64,000 nt of DNA from Kitasatospora terrestris (GTDB lineage: Bacteria > Actinomycetota > Actinomycetes > Streptomycetales > Streptomycetaceae): contig NZ_BAABIS010000001.1 of assembly GCF_039542905.1 (NCBI RefSeq), positions 1,178,001 through 1,242,000 on the forward strand, in the 5' to 3' direction. The stretch's first letter is position 1. Each line of letters begins with the position of its first letter. The translations under genes and the position numbers were made by a program. Of this stretch, positions 17,645-26,126 are shown one piece after another. Below the pieces are notes generated by a model. That model did not search any database, was not told where the DNA came from, and worked only from the letters and a program-made list of their open reading frames with translations.

Positions 17645-18057
17645 TCAGCCGCCGAGGCGGCGTCGGACGGGGGCTCCGGTTTCGACGCGCGGCCAGGTGG
17701 GTTCCTCGGCCGGAGCCTTGGCGGAGGCGTCGAGCGCGGCACGTCGGGCGGACAGCATCTCGTAGCGCGGGAAGCGGGCCTGGCGCAGTATTCGCCGGGT
17801 CGCGCGGTCGAGCTGCGTCTCCAGCAAGGCCAGGGCCTCGATGCAGCGCGGGTCGCCGCCCTTGCCGCGCCGGGTCTGCTCCAGCCGCTCGGGGAACCGG
17901 GCGGCATCGCCCTGGACGGCGACGACGAGTTCCGGGAACTGCTCGCCGCGCTCCGAGCCGGCGCCGCTTGTTTCGACGCGCGAGGCAATGAGGGCGACGG
18001 CGTCCTGCCGACGGGTCTCGCGGCGGCGGTAGGCCTTGGAGGAGCAGGAGCGGCCAT
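17645..18057 (-). pseudogene. Hypothetical protein with a frameshift at the start codon
   Basis: A coding-like frame of about 130 residues runs from 18090 to a TGA at 17645: S-K-A-Y-R-R-R-E-T-R-R-Q-D-A-V-A-L-I-A-S, L-E-Q-T-R-R-G-K-G-G-D-P-R-C, then R-R-I-L-R-Q-A-R-F-P-R-Y-E-M-L-S-A-R-R-A-A. Between an upstream TGA and this frame there is no ATG, GTG or TTG, but an ATG-GCC at 18057 sits one frame off, exactly where the protein should begin. One missing base after it would explain this. Either a real lesion or an assembly error; function unknown. Confidence 0.55.
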
Positions 18058-18115
18058 GATCAGGAAGCGTTGCCGTACCGGTGGACGGAGCTGCGTCGGG
18101 GTGCCAAGTCGGCCG

Positions 18116-18535
18116 TCAGCCGATCCTCTCGGTACCGCTGTGGCGCGGTGTCGTGGTGGTGAGGTCGGCCCAGACGTCCTTGCCCCGGTCGTGGGGCCGG
18201 TGGCCCCAGGCGGCGGCGAGTTGGTCGATGAGGTACATGCCGTGGCCGTGGGGTCGGTCCGGCCGGTGGGGCAGGACGTGGGGCGGGGCGGGGCTGGGGT
18301 CGGTCACGGTGATCCGCAGGGCGGAGCCGTCGAAGTCGAGGTCCATGCTCAGGACGCCGGGGGTGTGGCGGGCGGCGTTGGCGAGGAGTTCCGCGGCGAC
18401 CAGGACGGCGTCCTCGCTCAGCGCGTTCAGGTGCCAGTCCACCAGGGCCTGGCGCAGGACGTCGATGCCCAGCGAGGTGGCGTCGCCGGGGTGGAAGTCG
18501 AGATGTCGGCGGCAGGTGGTGGACGAGGTGGTCAT
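18116..18535 (-). CDS. HATPase_c_2 anti-sigma-like ATP-binding protein, module 1
   Basis: A 139-residue single-domain GHKL protein: N-box A-E-L-L-A-N-A-A-R-H (about 48-57), V-T-D-P-S-P in the first G-box, and H-G-H-G-M-Y-L-I-D in the second. Streptomyces has many such RsbW/SpoIIAB-like proteins that bind sigma factors or STAS antagonists. A STAS gene lies just upstream on the same strand, with which it likely forms a switch pair. ATG 18535 is favoured; an upstream start at 18598 would add low-complexity residues. Confidence 0.88.
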   Translation of the reverse strand: MTTSSTTCRRHLDFHPGDATSLGIDVLRQALVDWHLNALSEDAVLVAAELLANAARHTPGVLSMDLDFDGSALRITVTDPSPAPPHVLPHRPDRPHGHGMYLIDQLAAAWGHRPHDRGKDVWADLTTTTPRHSGTERIG

Positions 18536-18618
18536 CTCAGGGTCCCAGGGGCCGGTCGTGCTCCGACTCACGCGCCTTCCCGCCACCGTGCGGTCCACAC
18601 CCGGGCGGCAGCATCCGA

Positions 18619-19011
18619 CTACCCGCCGCCACCGCCACCCGGTTCGCCGTGGTCGGCGCTGCGGGCGTGGGCCCGGGCGGCGACCTCGGCGGTGGGGTAG
18701 GTCGGGAACAGCTCGGTGGCCCCGGTCAGTGTCAGGACCTGGCGCACGATCCGGTTCGGGTTGACGAGGACCAGCGGCACGCCCTGGTCGGCCGCCGCGC
18801 GCCGCGCCTGCAGGAGGACGTTCAGCGCCGAGGAGGTGAACAGCTCCACCCCGGCGAGGTCCACGGCCAGCATCCCCGGTCGCTCAGCGAGCGCCCGCGT
18901 CAGGGCGCGGGCGCCGACCTCCTCGCACTCCATGATCATGTCGCCGGTGAACGCGCACACCACCACCGGACCGACCCTGCGCGTGCTCGTCTTCAGGACA
19001 GGTACCGTCAC
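18619..19011 (-). CDS. STAS-domain anti-sigma-factor antagonist, module 1
   Basis: A 130-residue STAS protein: V-G-P-V-V-V-C-A-F-T-G-D, then A-L-A-E-R-P-G-M-L-A-V-D-L-A-G-V-E-L-F-T-S-S-A-L-N-V-L-L. The usual D-S-S/T-G phospho-site reads T-S-S-A-L, so Ser remains but the preceding Asp is Thr. It precedes the HATPase gene on the same strand by 84 bases. It would bind that kinase-like protein and release a sigma factor; which one is not evident. GTG 19011 has GGAGG upstream. Confidence 0.85.
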   Translation of the reverse strand: MTVPVLKTSTRRVGPVVVCAFTGDMIMECEEVGARALTRALAERPGMLAVDLAGVELFTSSALNVLLQARRAAADQGVPLVLVNPNRIVRQVLTLTGATELFPTYPTAEVAARAHARSADHGEPGGGGGG

Positions 19012-19169
19012 CTCGGCCGCACCTCCAAGGACCGCAGCGGGCGGGTCCGCGTCCACCCGGCGTCGGTGAAGCCCGGCAGGCATCACCGGTGCCACCACGT
19101 TACCCCCCGGCCCCCGCGCCGACCCGCCGGTGCGGGCCCACCGTCCGCGAGGGCGGCTGGAACGCCTCA

Positions 19170-19203
19170 GGGCGGGCCCGACACAGGGGTCGAAGGCCCG
19201 CCC
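19170..19203 (-). terminator. Hairpin after SRPBCC gene 2
   Basis: A 9-bp perfect stem (19170-19178 with 19195-19203), the diverged sister of the 11-bp hairpin at 1989-2025, 26 bases beyond the stop at 19229. Confidence 0.7.
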
Positions 19204-19228
19204 CGGCAGAGCTGCGTGGGCCGCGGGG

Positions 19229-19678
19229 TCAGAGACGGTCGCGGTATCCGCCGGTGGCGGCGCCGCGCTCCTCGATGAAGTGCTTGAACCGCTTGAGGTC
19301 GCCCTTGACCTGCCGGTCGAGCATGCCCATCATGTCGGCGGCCTTCTCGGCCATGCCCCCGGGCTGGAAGTCCATCTCCATCATGACCCGGGTGTGGGTG
19401 GCGTCGATCGGCTCGAACCGCACCATCCCGGTCTGCTGCACGTCGCCGCTGATGGTCCGCCAGGCGACGTGGTCGTCCGGGACCTGGTCGACGATCTCGG
19501 TGTCGAACTCCCGGGAGACACCGGCGATCTTCGTCTTCCAGTGGTTGTGCCGGTCGTCGATCTGCGTGATCTCCTCCACGCCGTCCATGAAGTTCGGGAA
19601 CTCCTCGAACTGCGTCCACTGGTTGTAGGCGGTGCTGACGGGCACGTCAACGTCGATCGATTCCTGCACCTTGCTCAT
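19229..19678 (-). CDS. SRPBCC-family protein, copy 2
   Basis: A 149-residue paralogue of the protein at 2050-2499 with the same length and no indels; most differences are conservative (S-R-V-Q-E-T to S-K-V-Q-E-S, F-L-F-M-E-G to F-N-F-M-D-G, late R-T-R-I-V-M-I to H-T-R-V-M-M-E). The I-D-V-D-V-P-V-S-T-A-Y-N-Q-W start and the K-G-D-L-K-R-F-K-H-F-I-E-E-R-G end are identical. Ligand unknown. The leader (ATG 19678, upstream in-frame M-N-S-E-A-M) and the terminator are shared with copy 1, so the whole transcription unit was duplicated. Confidence 0.85.
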   Translation of the reverse strand: MSKVQESIDVDVPVSTAYNQWTQFEEFPNFMDGVEEITQIDDRHNHWKTKIAGVSREFDTEIVDQVPDDHVAWRTISGDVQQTGMVRFEPIDATHTRVMMEMDFQPGGMAEKAADMMGMLDRQVKGDLKRFKHFIEERGAATGGYRDRL

Positions 19679-19880
19679 GCCGAACCCACTCCTCATCGCT
19701 TCGGAATTCATCGGGCCCCGCGTCTCCTGCCCCATCGACGGGAGCTGACACGGGTCCGTTCCCCATCCCGCCCGCAACCCGTCACGGCCGCAACCGCAAC
19801 AACCGGCCCCGCGCCCGTCCAAGCCCGGCCGGCCGTCGGCTCTCCCCGCGCCCAGGAGCTTTTGGCGGGGCGTTTGGGGC

Positions 19881-19906
19881 GGCTGCACCACGCGGGTGAA
19901 CACGCT
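19881..19906 (-). promoter_or_regulatory. 26-bp block shared with the other SRPBCC leader
   Basis: Identical to 2608-2633. It lies about 200 bases before the start of SRPBCC copy 2; about 100 extra bases separate it from the gene compared with copy 1. Confidence 0.45.
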
Positions 19907-20062
19907 CCGCCGGCTCCGGCAGGAGGTCGCGCTCCGGCGACGCCGGCCTGTGGAACCTCCGCGGTGCACGTAGGGCCGGACGGGACACCGGAGGGGCCGG
20001 TCGGCCCCGGTGCGCGGGATCGGGGCGGTGGCAGGCTGGAACGAGGACCCGTGGAGGCGGTC

Positions 20063-20407
20063 ATGGACGGTCAGGCGGACGCGCGCGAGGTGGTCGACCG
20101 GTTCTTCGCCGACCGGGAGGCCCTCGCGCGGACGGGAGGATTCGGCACCGGCGACGCCCGGGAGGTGCACGCCCGGCGGGAGCGGTTCGCCCGCTCCGGC
20201 AGACTCGAAGAAGGCGACGAGGAACTGCTGCGCCTGTGGGCGGCGAACCGGGCGATGTCCGCCTTCAACAACCTGCCGTCCCGCACCGGCGGGACGGCAG
20301 CCGGCGGGGCGATCGACCGGGCCCTGGACACCTACCGGCTCATCGAGCGCTGGCTCGACGCCCGGCCGCCTCCCGAGGACTGCGCGCCACGCGCCGAAGA
20401 CAGCTGA
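20063..20407 (+). CDS. Small hypothetical protein
   Basis: A 114-residue, charged, mostly helical protein: E-V-V-D-R-F-F-A-D-R-E-A-L-A-R-T, R-E-R-F-A-R-S-G-R-L, L-L-R-L-W-A-A-N-R-A-M-S-A-F-N-N-L-P, and a closing helix A-L-D-T-Y-R-L-I-E-R-W-L. No signal or membrane segment. Codon use is typical for the genome. ATG 20063 is preceded by GGAGG. Not recognised; divergent from SRPBCC copy 2. Confidence 0.6.
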   Translation: MDGQADAREVVDRFFADREALARTGGFGTGDAREVHARRERFARSGRLEEGDEELLRLWAANRAMSAFNNLPSRTGGTAAGGAIDRALDTYRLIERWLDARPPPEDCAPRAEDS

Positions 20408-20795
20408 CCGACCCCGGCGGCCGTGCCGGCTGCGGCGTCTGCCAGGTGTCCTTCCGGTTTTCTGTCGCGTCGCACCCGTCGGACACCCCGGTGATGCCCC
20501 TTCGGCGCCGCCCGGGGCGGCTGCCCGGCGGTCTTCTCGTCAGGCCCGGCAGGTAGTGCCGTCTCGCGGCGCCGCCGCTGTTGATCGCACCTGTTGTGCC
20601 GATTCGCTCGCTCCTCCGCCTGCGCGCGTTGCCCTGCGGTCCAGTGGGACACCGCCGGATGTCCGTTCGTCGCCGTACGGCCATTGGTCGATCGGGCTGT
20701 ACCTCGATCGGGGGGACGGCTGCCACCGAGGGATTCCGCGCTACGGCTCGGGGCAGCGGGGCGGTAAATCCACCGAACCGGAAGGCGGTACCTCC
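20408..20795. other. No gene seen
   Basis: Leader region of the RRF-like gene. Open frames here are overlapping and low-complexity. The last 100 bases are lower in GC and probably hold the promoter. Confidence 0.35.
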
Positions 20796-21320
20796 GTGTC
20801 CACGAACGACCAGGCCCGCAGCGACCTCACCCAGGAGCTCAAGGAGACCTACGACAATCTCCTTCGCAGTCTGAAGAAGATCCCCACGGGCTGGGCGGAC
20901 AAGAACCTGCTGAAGGACGTCAAGGCGGACGTCTACGGCTCCCCGACGCCCCTGAGCTCGGCGGCGGACATCGAATTTCCCGATTCCGCCACCATTCTGC
21001 TCAAGCCCTACGACTCCGAGACGACCACCGCGATCGAGGAAGCCATCCGCAAGGCCGACCTGGGGGTGACCTCCAGCACCAAGAATGGCGTCATCACCAT
21101 CGCGGTCCCGCCCCTGACCCGCGACCAGTGCGCCGAGGCCGTCAAGCTGATCCACGAGCGGCGCGACGAGGCGAAGGACTCGGTGCAGAAGGCGCTGCAG
21201 GCGGTGGTCAAGGCCGGCGGCGAGGGCCAGGCGCAGGAGCTGCGCGTGCTCGCCGAGCAGTACGAGCAGCAGATCGACGTGGCGGCGCAGGACAGGGAAG
21301 GGGAACTTCTCTCCGTCTGA
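20796..21320 (+). CDS. Ribosome recycling factor-like paralogue
   Basis: A 174-residue protein, a little shorter than true RRF (about 185). The RRF fold is recognisable in order: N-terminal helix (D-L-T-Q-E-L-K-E-T-Y-D-N-L-L-R-S-L), strand V-Y-G-S-P-T-P-L-S-S-A-A-D-I, I-L-L-K-P-Y-D, a helix A-I-E-E-A-I-R-K-A-D-L-G-V, I-A-V-P-P-L-T-R-D-Q and a long C-terminal helix with R-R-D-E-A-K-D-S-V-Q-K-A. In RRF the V-Y-G-x-x-T-P-L and P-P-L-T-x-E-x-R motifs are conserved; here the Arg after T-R-D-Q is Cys. It is alone, not next to tsf/pyrH, so it is an accessory copy. Activity on ribosomes is inferred only. Confidence 0.75.
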   Translation: MSTNDQARSDLTQELKETYDNLLRSLKKIPTGWADKNLLKDVKADVYGSPTPLSSAADIEFPDSATILLKPYDSETTTAIEEAIRKADLGVTSSTKNGVITIAVPPLTRDQCAEAVKLIHERRDEAKDSVQKALQAVVKAGGEGQAQELRVLAEQYEQQIDVAAQDREGELLSV

Positions 21321-21453
21321 GGACCGGTTCCTCCCGGCCGCCCGCCGCACCAGGTTCGCCCGGTGCGGCGGGCGACCGGCCGTGGGCGGTACCCCCGCGC
21401 CAGCGACGCGCGCTGAGCCGGGAGCAGCACGGCGACAGCACTTCGAAACCTCC

Positions 21454-21510
21454 GCCGCCCGCAGGTCAGGTCGTGCAGCACCTATCCACACGACCTGACC
21501 TGCGGGCGGC
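21454..21510. terminator. Long perfect hairpin between convergent genes
   Basis: Arms 21454-21475 and 21489-21510 pair perfectly over 22 bp with a 13-base loop. It lies between the RRF-like gene (plus) and the small secreted protein gene (minus), where a bidirectional terminator is expected. Confidence 0.75.
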
Positions 21511-21576
21511 TTGGATCCGGTTGGGCGGCCCTTGCGGCCGGGGCGGCCCAGCATCGGCCAAGCCGGCGACGACGCC

Positions 21577-21876
21577 TCAGCCCGCGCTGGGATCCACGTT
21601 CACCTTCGGACCCATGCCTGTGACCGCGCCAACGACGCCGGCGCCGGCGCCGGGGAAATGGTCGACCTTCGGCGCTGCGGACGCGATGGTGCCCATGAGA
21701 CCGCCGACAGCGCCGCCGGTGGCGCCTTCGAGCTTCCCGACGGTGGGGCCGAGACCGCCGATGCCTGGAGGCAGAAGACCGGCAGCAGTGGCGGTGGGGG
21801 CGATCGCCGCAGTGGTGGCGGGGGCAGCACCGAGGAGGGCGGCCGTCGCAGCGGCACGCTTCGCAAGGGCAGTCAT
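21577..21876 (-). CDS. Small secreted hypothetical protein
   Basis: A 99-residue protein with a likely signal peptide (T-A-L-A-K-R, then A-A-A-T-A-A-L-L-G-A-A, cleavage near residue 32) and a Gly/Ala/Val/Pro-rich mature part (L-P-P-G-I-G-G-L, G-A-T-G-G-A-V-G-G-L, V-N-V-D-P). Short secreted proteins of this type are common in Streptomyces. No ribosome site stands out before ATG 21876, and a longer start at 21972 is possible. Function unknown. Confidence 0.45.
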   Translation of the reverse strand: MTALAKRAAATAALLGAAPATTAAIAPTATAAGLLPPGIGGLGPTVGKLEGATGGAVGGLMGTIASAAPKVDHFPGAGAGVVGAVTGMGPKVNVDPSAG

Positions 21877-22144
21877 GACCGGGTTGACGACTACCGTCCG
21901 CCATTGGTCACGGCGGCCACCTACCGGCGGCCGCGTCTGGACCCCGCAGTCCTCCGACACACAAGCCCCCACGAGTCCGACGGGCGGCTTGTTCGAACTG
22001 CAGCCGCCGGGGTGCGGTCGGAAGTACTGAACGACTGCGGCCCCTCATGAACAGCGTCAGGTGAGGGCGCACCGATCGCGGCTGCCCGAAGACGAGCGCC
22101 CTGCACCTGATCCGTGACAGCAGGACTGGACCTCGCACTCCGGG

Positions 22145-22567
22145 TCATTGGGCGGCGATGCGGGCGAGGGTCTGCTGGAGCAGGCGGACGGCGTCCTCGG
22201 CATCCGCGTACTGCTCGGGCGTGGGCAGGACGGCCCCGAAGGAGTAGCCGTCGTCGGCCGGCAGGGCCCGCCAGTGCAGGACGGGCGCGAGCGCGGTGCT
22301 CGCTGCGGCGAGGAACCAGGCGAGGTGCCCGTGGACCCGGGCGAGGGTGACCGCGAGGACCGCGAGCGCGGTGCGCAGGCGCTCGAGGCACTCGATCGCC
22401 GGCAGGGCCCGCTGGACCTCCGGCGGCCCGACGGCCTCCTCGAGCTCGGCCGCGGCCTGCGCGGCGAGCGTGCGATCAACGGGGGTGGGTTGCCACTGCT
22501 CGCCGTGGAGTTGGAGCTCGGCCTCCTCGGTCAGGCGCGTGACGGTCTTCTGCATGTCCACGGACAC
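22145..22567 (-). CDS. Hypothetical protein (intact paralogue of the 7994 remnant)
   Basis: A 140-residue helical protein: a Thr/Glu-rich start (V-T-R-L-T-E-E-A-E-L-Q-L-H-G), A-A-A-E-L-E-E-A-V-G-P-P-E, then L-A-V-T-L-A-R-V-H-G, A-A-A-S-T-A-L-A-P-V-L-H, and P-E-Q-Y-A-D-A-E-D-A-V-R-L-L-Q-Q. No membrane segment or known motif. A truncated copy sits at 7994-8350 beside a broken STAS gene; here an HATPase/STAS pair lies upstream, which suggests a link with that signalling group. Confidence 0.65.
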   Translation of the reverse strand: MSVDMQKTVTRLTEEAELQLHGEQWQPTPVDRTLAAQAAAELEEAVGPPEVQRALPAIECLERLRTALAVLAVTLARVHGHLAWFLAAASTALAPVLHWRALPADDGYSFGAVLPTPEQYADAEDAVRLLQQTLARIAAQ

Positions 22568-22935
22568 ACCCTAGTGCTGCAACGACGCGTGCTGTGACGA
22601 GGCTTCAGTGCGCAGGCTGGCCCAGGCGTGCGCATCGGGCGGACCGCGATGGCGCGCCGCCCGCCCGAGCGCCTCGACCAGCCGTACCGTCGAACACGCA
22701 CGCCGTCGGCCACGCGCGGTGGTGCTCCTTGGAAGCCCCCGTCCCGCCACGCCACCCCCGCGGGACGGGGCACCCAAGCAAGAGCCCGCCCCACGATGCG
22801 CGCCGCCCTTTCCGGCCACTCCGGTACTACGGCCGGTGGGCCGCGTATCGGGCTCGGGTGCGACGCCCCGCAGTTCGATCACCTCGCATCCCGCTGTTCG
22901 GCGAGGGCGCGCCCGCCGGGTGAGGCCCGCCGTGT
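22568..22935. other. No recognisable gene
   Basis: Open frames on both strands have biased, low-complexity products and no ribosome sites. Nothing recognised. Confidence 0.35.
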
Positions 22936-23391
22936 TCAGCCGGTCCGGTGCGGCCGACCGGGAGGGGGCGCGGGGGTCAGGTCGCATTCGGCCCAGACGC
23001 TCTTGCCGTCGCCGGCGGGACGGCAGCCCCAGCTGGTGGCGAGGTGGTCGATGATCCGCAGTCCGTGGCCGCGGGGCGTGTGCGGGGCGAAGGGCTGCAG
23101 CTGCGGTGTGGCCGGGGCCGCGTCGGTGACCTCGATCCGGATCCGGTCGTGCGGGGTGCGGCGCAGGACCAGGGCGAGGGGGCCGCCGGCGTGCTCGGCG
23201 GCATTGGTGAGGAGTTCACCGGCCACCAGCATGACGTCGGCGGCGGTGGCGGGATCCGCGCCGGGGTACCAGGCGTCGAGGGTGCTGCGGGTGAAGGCGA
23301 TGCCCGCGCTGACGTCGGGCGCCGGCCAGGCCGGGAAGGTCAGGCGGCGGTGGAAGGCCGGGTGGACCGGCAGCGGGCGCACAGCAAGCAT
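22936..23391 (-). CDS. HATPase_c_2 anti-sigma-like ATP-binding protein, module 2
   Basis: A 151-residue GHKL domain protein: N-box G-E-L-L-T-N-A-A-E-H, V-T-D-A-A-P in the G1 box, then P-R-G-H-G-L-R-I-I-D in the G2 box and a closing W-G-C-R-P...K-S-V-W-A-E strand. It shares this layout with the protein at 18116-18535 and similarly has a STAS gene just upstream. A TTG at 23412 would add seven residues; ATG 23391 is preferred with modest certainty. Confidence 0.87.
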   Translation of the reverse strand: MLAVRPLPVHPAFHRRLTFPAWPAPDVSAGIAFTRSTLDAWYPGADPATAADVMLVAGELLTNAAEHAGGPLALVLRRTPHDRIRIEVTDAAPATPQLQPFAPHTPRGHGLRIIDHLATSWGCRPAGDGKSVWAECDLTPAPPPGRPHRTG

Positions 23392-23475
23392 CCCCGAGGG
23401 TTTGGAGTCCAAGTCCTGCGTCTGCCCCCGTCGGGGCTGGCCACTCCTGGTGCGGCGGTCGGTTCCGCACCGTTG

Positions 23476-23862
23476 TCAACGCAGGGCGTGTTCCAGGGTG
23501 GGCACGGTGAGCAGGACGGTGTCGACCTCGGTGATGCGCAGGGTGTGGCGCGCGGGTACGGAGGGGGCGACCAGCACCAGCCGCACACCGCGCTCGATCG
23601 CCTCCCGCCGAACCGTCAGGAGCGCGTTGAGGCCGCTGGAGGCGAGCAGGTCGACGCCGGACAGGTCGACGGCCAGCACGCCCGGCTGCCGGGCCAGGGC
23701 ACGGGTCAGCACCGCGCGAAACTGCGCCTCGTTGTCGTGGTGCAGGGCTCCGGTGATCGCGCACACCACAGCGCCGTCACGAACCGTGACGGTGATCGCG
23801 GCATCGGGCATCTGGCGTGTCGCGTCAGGACTACTTCGCAGGGGTCGGTCGTAGGAGGTCAC
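23476..23862 (-). CDS. STAS-domain anti-sigma-factor antagonist, module 2
   Basis: A 128-residue STAS protein: G-A-V-V-C-A-I-T-G-A-L, then A-L-A-R-Q-P-G-V-L-A-V-D-L-S-G-V-D-L-L-A-S-S-G-L-N-A-L-L. The phospho-site region reads A-S-S-G-L, keeping Ser-Ser-Gly. The gene is 84 bases upstream of the HATPase gene, the same spacing as in module 1, pointing to an old module duplication. GTG 23862 is used; an ATG at 23811 would give a shorter protein starting M-P-D-A-A-I-T-V. Confidence 0.85.
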   Translation of the reverse strand: MTSYDRPLRSSPDATRQMPDAAITVTVRDGAVVCAITGALHHDNEAQFRAVLTRALARQPGVLAVDLSGVDLLASSGLNALLTVRREAIERGVRLVLVAPSVPARHTLRITEVDTVLLTVPTLEHALR

Positions 23863-24152
23863 GGCACACGCGTCCCTTCCGGGCCCACTAACGGCTCCAC
23901 GCTGCTCGCGTGGGCCGGGGCATCGCATCCACTCGGGATCGGGGAGACAGTGTGTCGACGGCCGACGGGCTTCCGGCGAACGCCAAGGTGACGCCAGGCC
24001 GGTACACCCACCCTACCCCGCCGCCCCGCCCCCGTACTGCCCGACCGAGCACTTCGAGCCACCCCGGCACGCCAGCAGCCGAACAGGTCACGCCGCGGGC
24101 CGTCGGCGGGCCGCACCACCCCTGGCACGGTGACGCCGATTACGGTCGGTGC

Positions 24153-24499
24153 ATGCCCCCCCCCAGTGAGGAGCCGACGACCGACGGGCCAATCGGCGTG
24201 CGCGACACCGCCGAGGTCGAGGATGCGATCGCCCACCTGGCACACCAGGCGCGGCCGCTCCCGCCCGCGCTGGACGGCGCCCTCCCCGCCTACGAATGGG
24301 CCACTGGAAGACGGCACCGATCGACCACCGGGCCCGCGCCGAGGGACGGCCCACCGCGCTGCGCCTGGAACAGGAGGAGCGCGCCTCCCTCCTGAAGGTC
24401 CACGACCGCGCCGGCACCGGACCCGCGGAGCGGGACTACGCCCTCGGCGTCGTCCGAGCCCTGCCCTGGCTCCTCGGCCACACCGGCGACCACCCCTGA
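24153..24499 (+). pseudogene. Frameshifted hypothetical protein
   Basis: The first half (V-R-D-T-A-E-V-E-D-A-I-A-H-L-A-H-Q-A-R-P-L-P-P-A-L, from ATG 24153) and the second half (E-E-R-A-S-L-L-K-V-H-D-R, then Y-A-L-G-V-V-R-A-L-P-W-L-L-G-H-T-G-D-H-P) are in different frames with a shift near 24297. The C-terminal 45 residues recur, slightly changed, in the duplicated copy at 29144-29265, where the segment E-R-D-Y-A-L-G-T-V-R-A-L is in frame. Function unknown. Confidence 0.55.
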
Positions 24500-24880
24500 C
24501 GGCTTCCGCCCCCATCGCCTCGGAGCCCGCCGGCGGCGCCGGAGGAGGGCCAGCCCAGCCAGTCGGCGGGATCGCCCTCAACCCGCGCCGCCTCCCGCTG
24601 CTGCTCTGCGTCCACGGCCGCTCGGCCTCGTTCCAGCAGCGTATCCAGCACCTCCGCAGCGCCGACCGCCACCGACGTGCCCCACAACCCCGGACAGGTC
24701 ACCCTCTGCCTGCGCAACACGATGCTCGGCGACCCTGGCGCCCGGCCGGACCCGGCGAGCGCTGATGGCCGCCGCGCTGGCCGGGCGGATCTGCTTCGCA
24801 CTGCCGGTCCGCCGGTGCCGCATCCACGGGCGAGGCGCCCGTGTCCGGCCCGCCTCGGTCGCGGTCGCGGTCGACCCATC

Positions 24881-25355
24881 ATGACGACCCACCCGCCGGC
24901 GCGCACCGCCTCCCCCGAAACCGCTGCAACCGACCGCCCCCTGCCGGGCGACGGCCCGACCAGCGCCGAACGCGACGCCCTCGCCCGGTCCTTTGCCACC
25001 GGCCAACGCGCCGCCTGGATCCGCACCCTCGCCCTCCACCAGCACGCCCCAGGCAGTCATCAGGTCCTGGAACGGTACACCGACGCCGTCGAGCAAGTCC
25101 TGCGCCGCGAGATCATCCCCCCACAGCGACGGCGACCTCGCCCAGAAACCGCGCCACGCCCTGGACGCCTACGCCTTCCACGGCACCGACCCCGGCCGCC
25201 GGCCCGCACTGCGCACCGCCGAGCGCGTCTCGCTCCTTGCGATCGGCTTCACCGCACTCACCGCCCGCTCACCGCCCTCGACGCCCCCGCTGTGCGACGC
25301 CATCGACGAAGCCCTCACCCTCGCCGCCGTGCCGGCCCTCATGGCCGAGGCGTGA
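24881..25355 (+). pseudogene. Frameshifted hypothetical protein
   Basis: ATG 24881 opens a coding-like frame (S-A-E-R-D-A-L-A-R-S-F-A-T-G-Q-R-A-A-W-I-R-T-L, then Y-T-D-A-V-E-Q-V-L-R-R-E-I) that should continue as H-A-L-D-A-Y-A-F-H-G-T-D-P-G-R-R, R-V-S-L-L-A-I-G-F-T-A-L-T and I-D-E-A-L-T-L-A-A-V-P-A-L in another frame, ending at 25355. The shift falls near 25110-25125 in a CCCCCCACAG run. It is helical with no known domain; absent from the duplicated copy. Confidence 0.5.
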
Positions 25356-25725
25356 CCCGACCGCAGACGGAGCTCCCCGCACTCGGCGCTCCCCGTCGGG
25401 GCCTGCCGGCGTCCTCCGAGCGGCGCAGCCGGGCTTTCCGTTTCGGGCAGTGCGGTCGCACGCTGGTGGAAGGCGGTCCGGCCGTGAACCCCCGAGCACG
25501 GCCGGGCCCCTGACGGCCCACCGAACCCACGCAGGAAGCCGCTGCGGCGATGTCGGTGACATCCGGCGCACACGGAGACACCCGCGCGGCGCCGACCCTG
25601 GCTCCCGACGCAACGGCGCCCCGCAGGTCGCCTGATCCCGATGTCCGCCGACACCGGAACGCACATCCCGGCCATCACCCGGCGGACATCGCGGCCGGTA
25701 CCCACCGACGCCCGTCCGAAGGCCG
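25356..25725. other. No gene seen
   Basis: About 370 bases between convergent frames, with no coding signal I trust and no clear hairpin. Confidence 0.35.
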
Positions 25726-26028
25726 CTACGAGGCCGTGCCGACCGAGGACCCTCCGACGAGCACCATCATCTCCGCCGCGGCCAACCGCGCATCCGCCCC
25801 GGCCGGGGTCCCCGCCAGCAGCCCGGCCTGGTCGACGACGGCCGCAAGCAGGACTCGCAGGCCGCCCTCGCCGTAACGGGCGCTCCAGGAGTCGACGAAC
25901 TCGAGCTGGGCGCCGCTCGCGGCCGCCGCATCCCGGCTGGCCGCCCGAGTGCGCAGCAGGGCGAGGGCCGCCAGCCTGGCATCGGTGCGGAACCGGTCAG
26001 AGCCGTAGTCGGACTGGGGGGAGGTCAT
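25726..26028 (-). CDS. Small hypothetical protein (partly duplicated at 29.6 kb)
   Basis: A 100-residue protein: Y-G-S-D-R-F-R-T-D-A-R-L-A-A-L-A-L-L-R-T-R-A-A-S-R-D, then W-S-A-R-Y-G-E-G-G-L-R-V-L-L-A-A-V-V-D-Q-A-G-L-L, and A-A-E-M-M-V-L-V-G-G-S. Helical, no signal or membrane segment. ATG 26028 starts it. The first 38 residues reappear in the copy at about 29650-29538 (minus), where the gene is cut off at the deletion junction. Not recognised. Confidence 0.6.
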   Translation of the reverse strand: MTSPQSDYGSDRFRTDARLAALALLRTRAASRDAAAASGAQLEFVDSWSARYGEGGLRVLLAAVVDQAGLLAGTPAGADARLAAAEMMVLVGGSSVGTAS

Positions 26029-26126
26029 CGGCCCATCCTGACGTGTCCGGCGTGCCTGCGTCCGCTGAACCGCCCGGGCGCACTCCTTGAACAGCCCGGA
26101 TGCAGTCGGGCGGGCGCCGGGCCGGT

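Larger units (their letters stand above)
24377..26080. repeat. 1.7-kb segment duplicated (with deletion) at 29144-29700
   Basis: 24377-24772 aligns without gaps to 29144-29539 (offset 4767), and 25912-26080 aligns to 29535-29703 (offset 3623). The intervening 1144 bases are absent from the copy. The segment includes the end of the frameshifted gene at 24153, the gene at 24881 and most of the gene at 25726. Confidence 0.8.
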
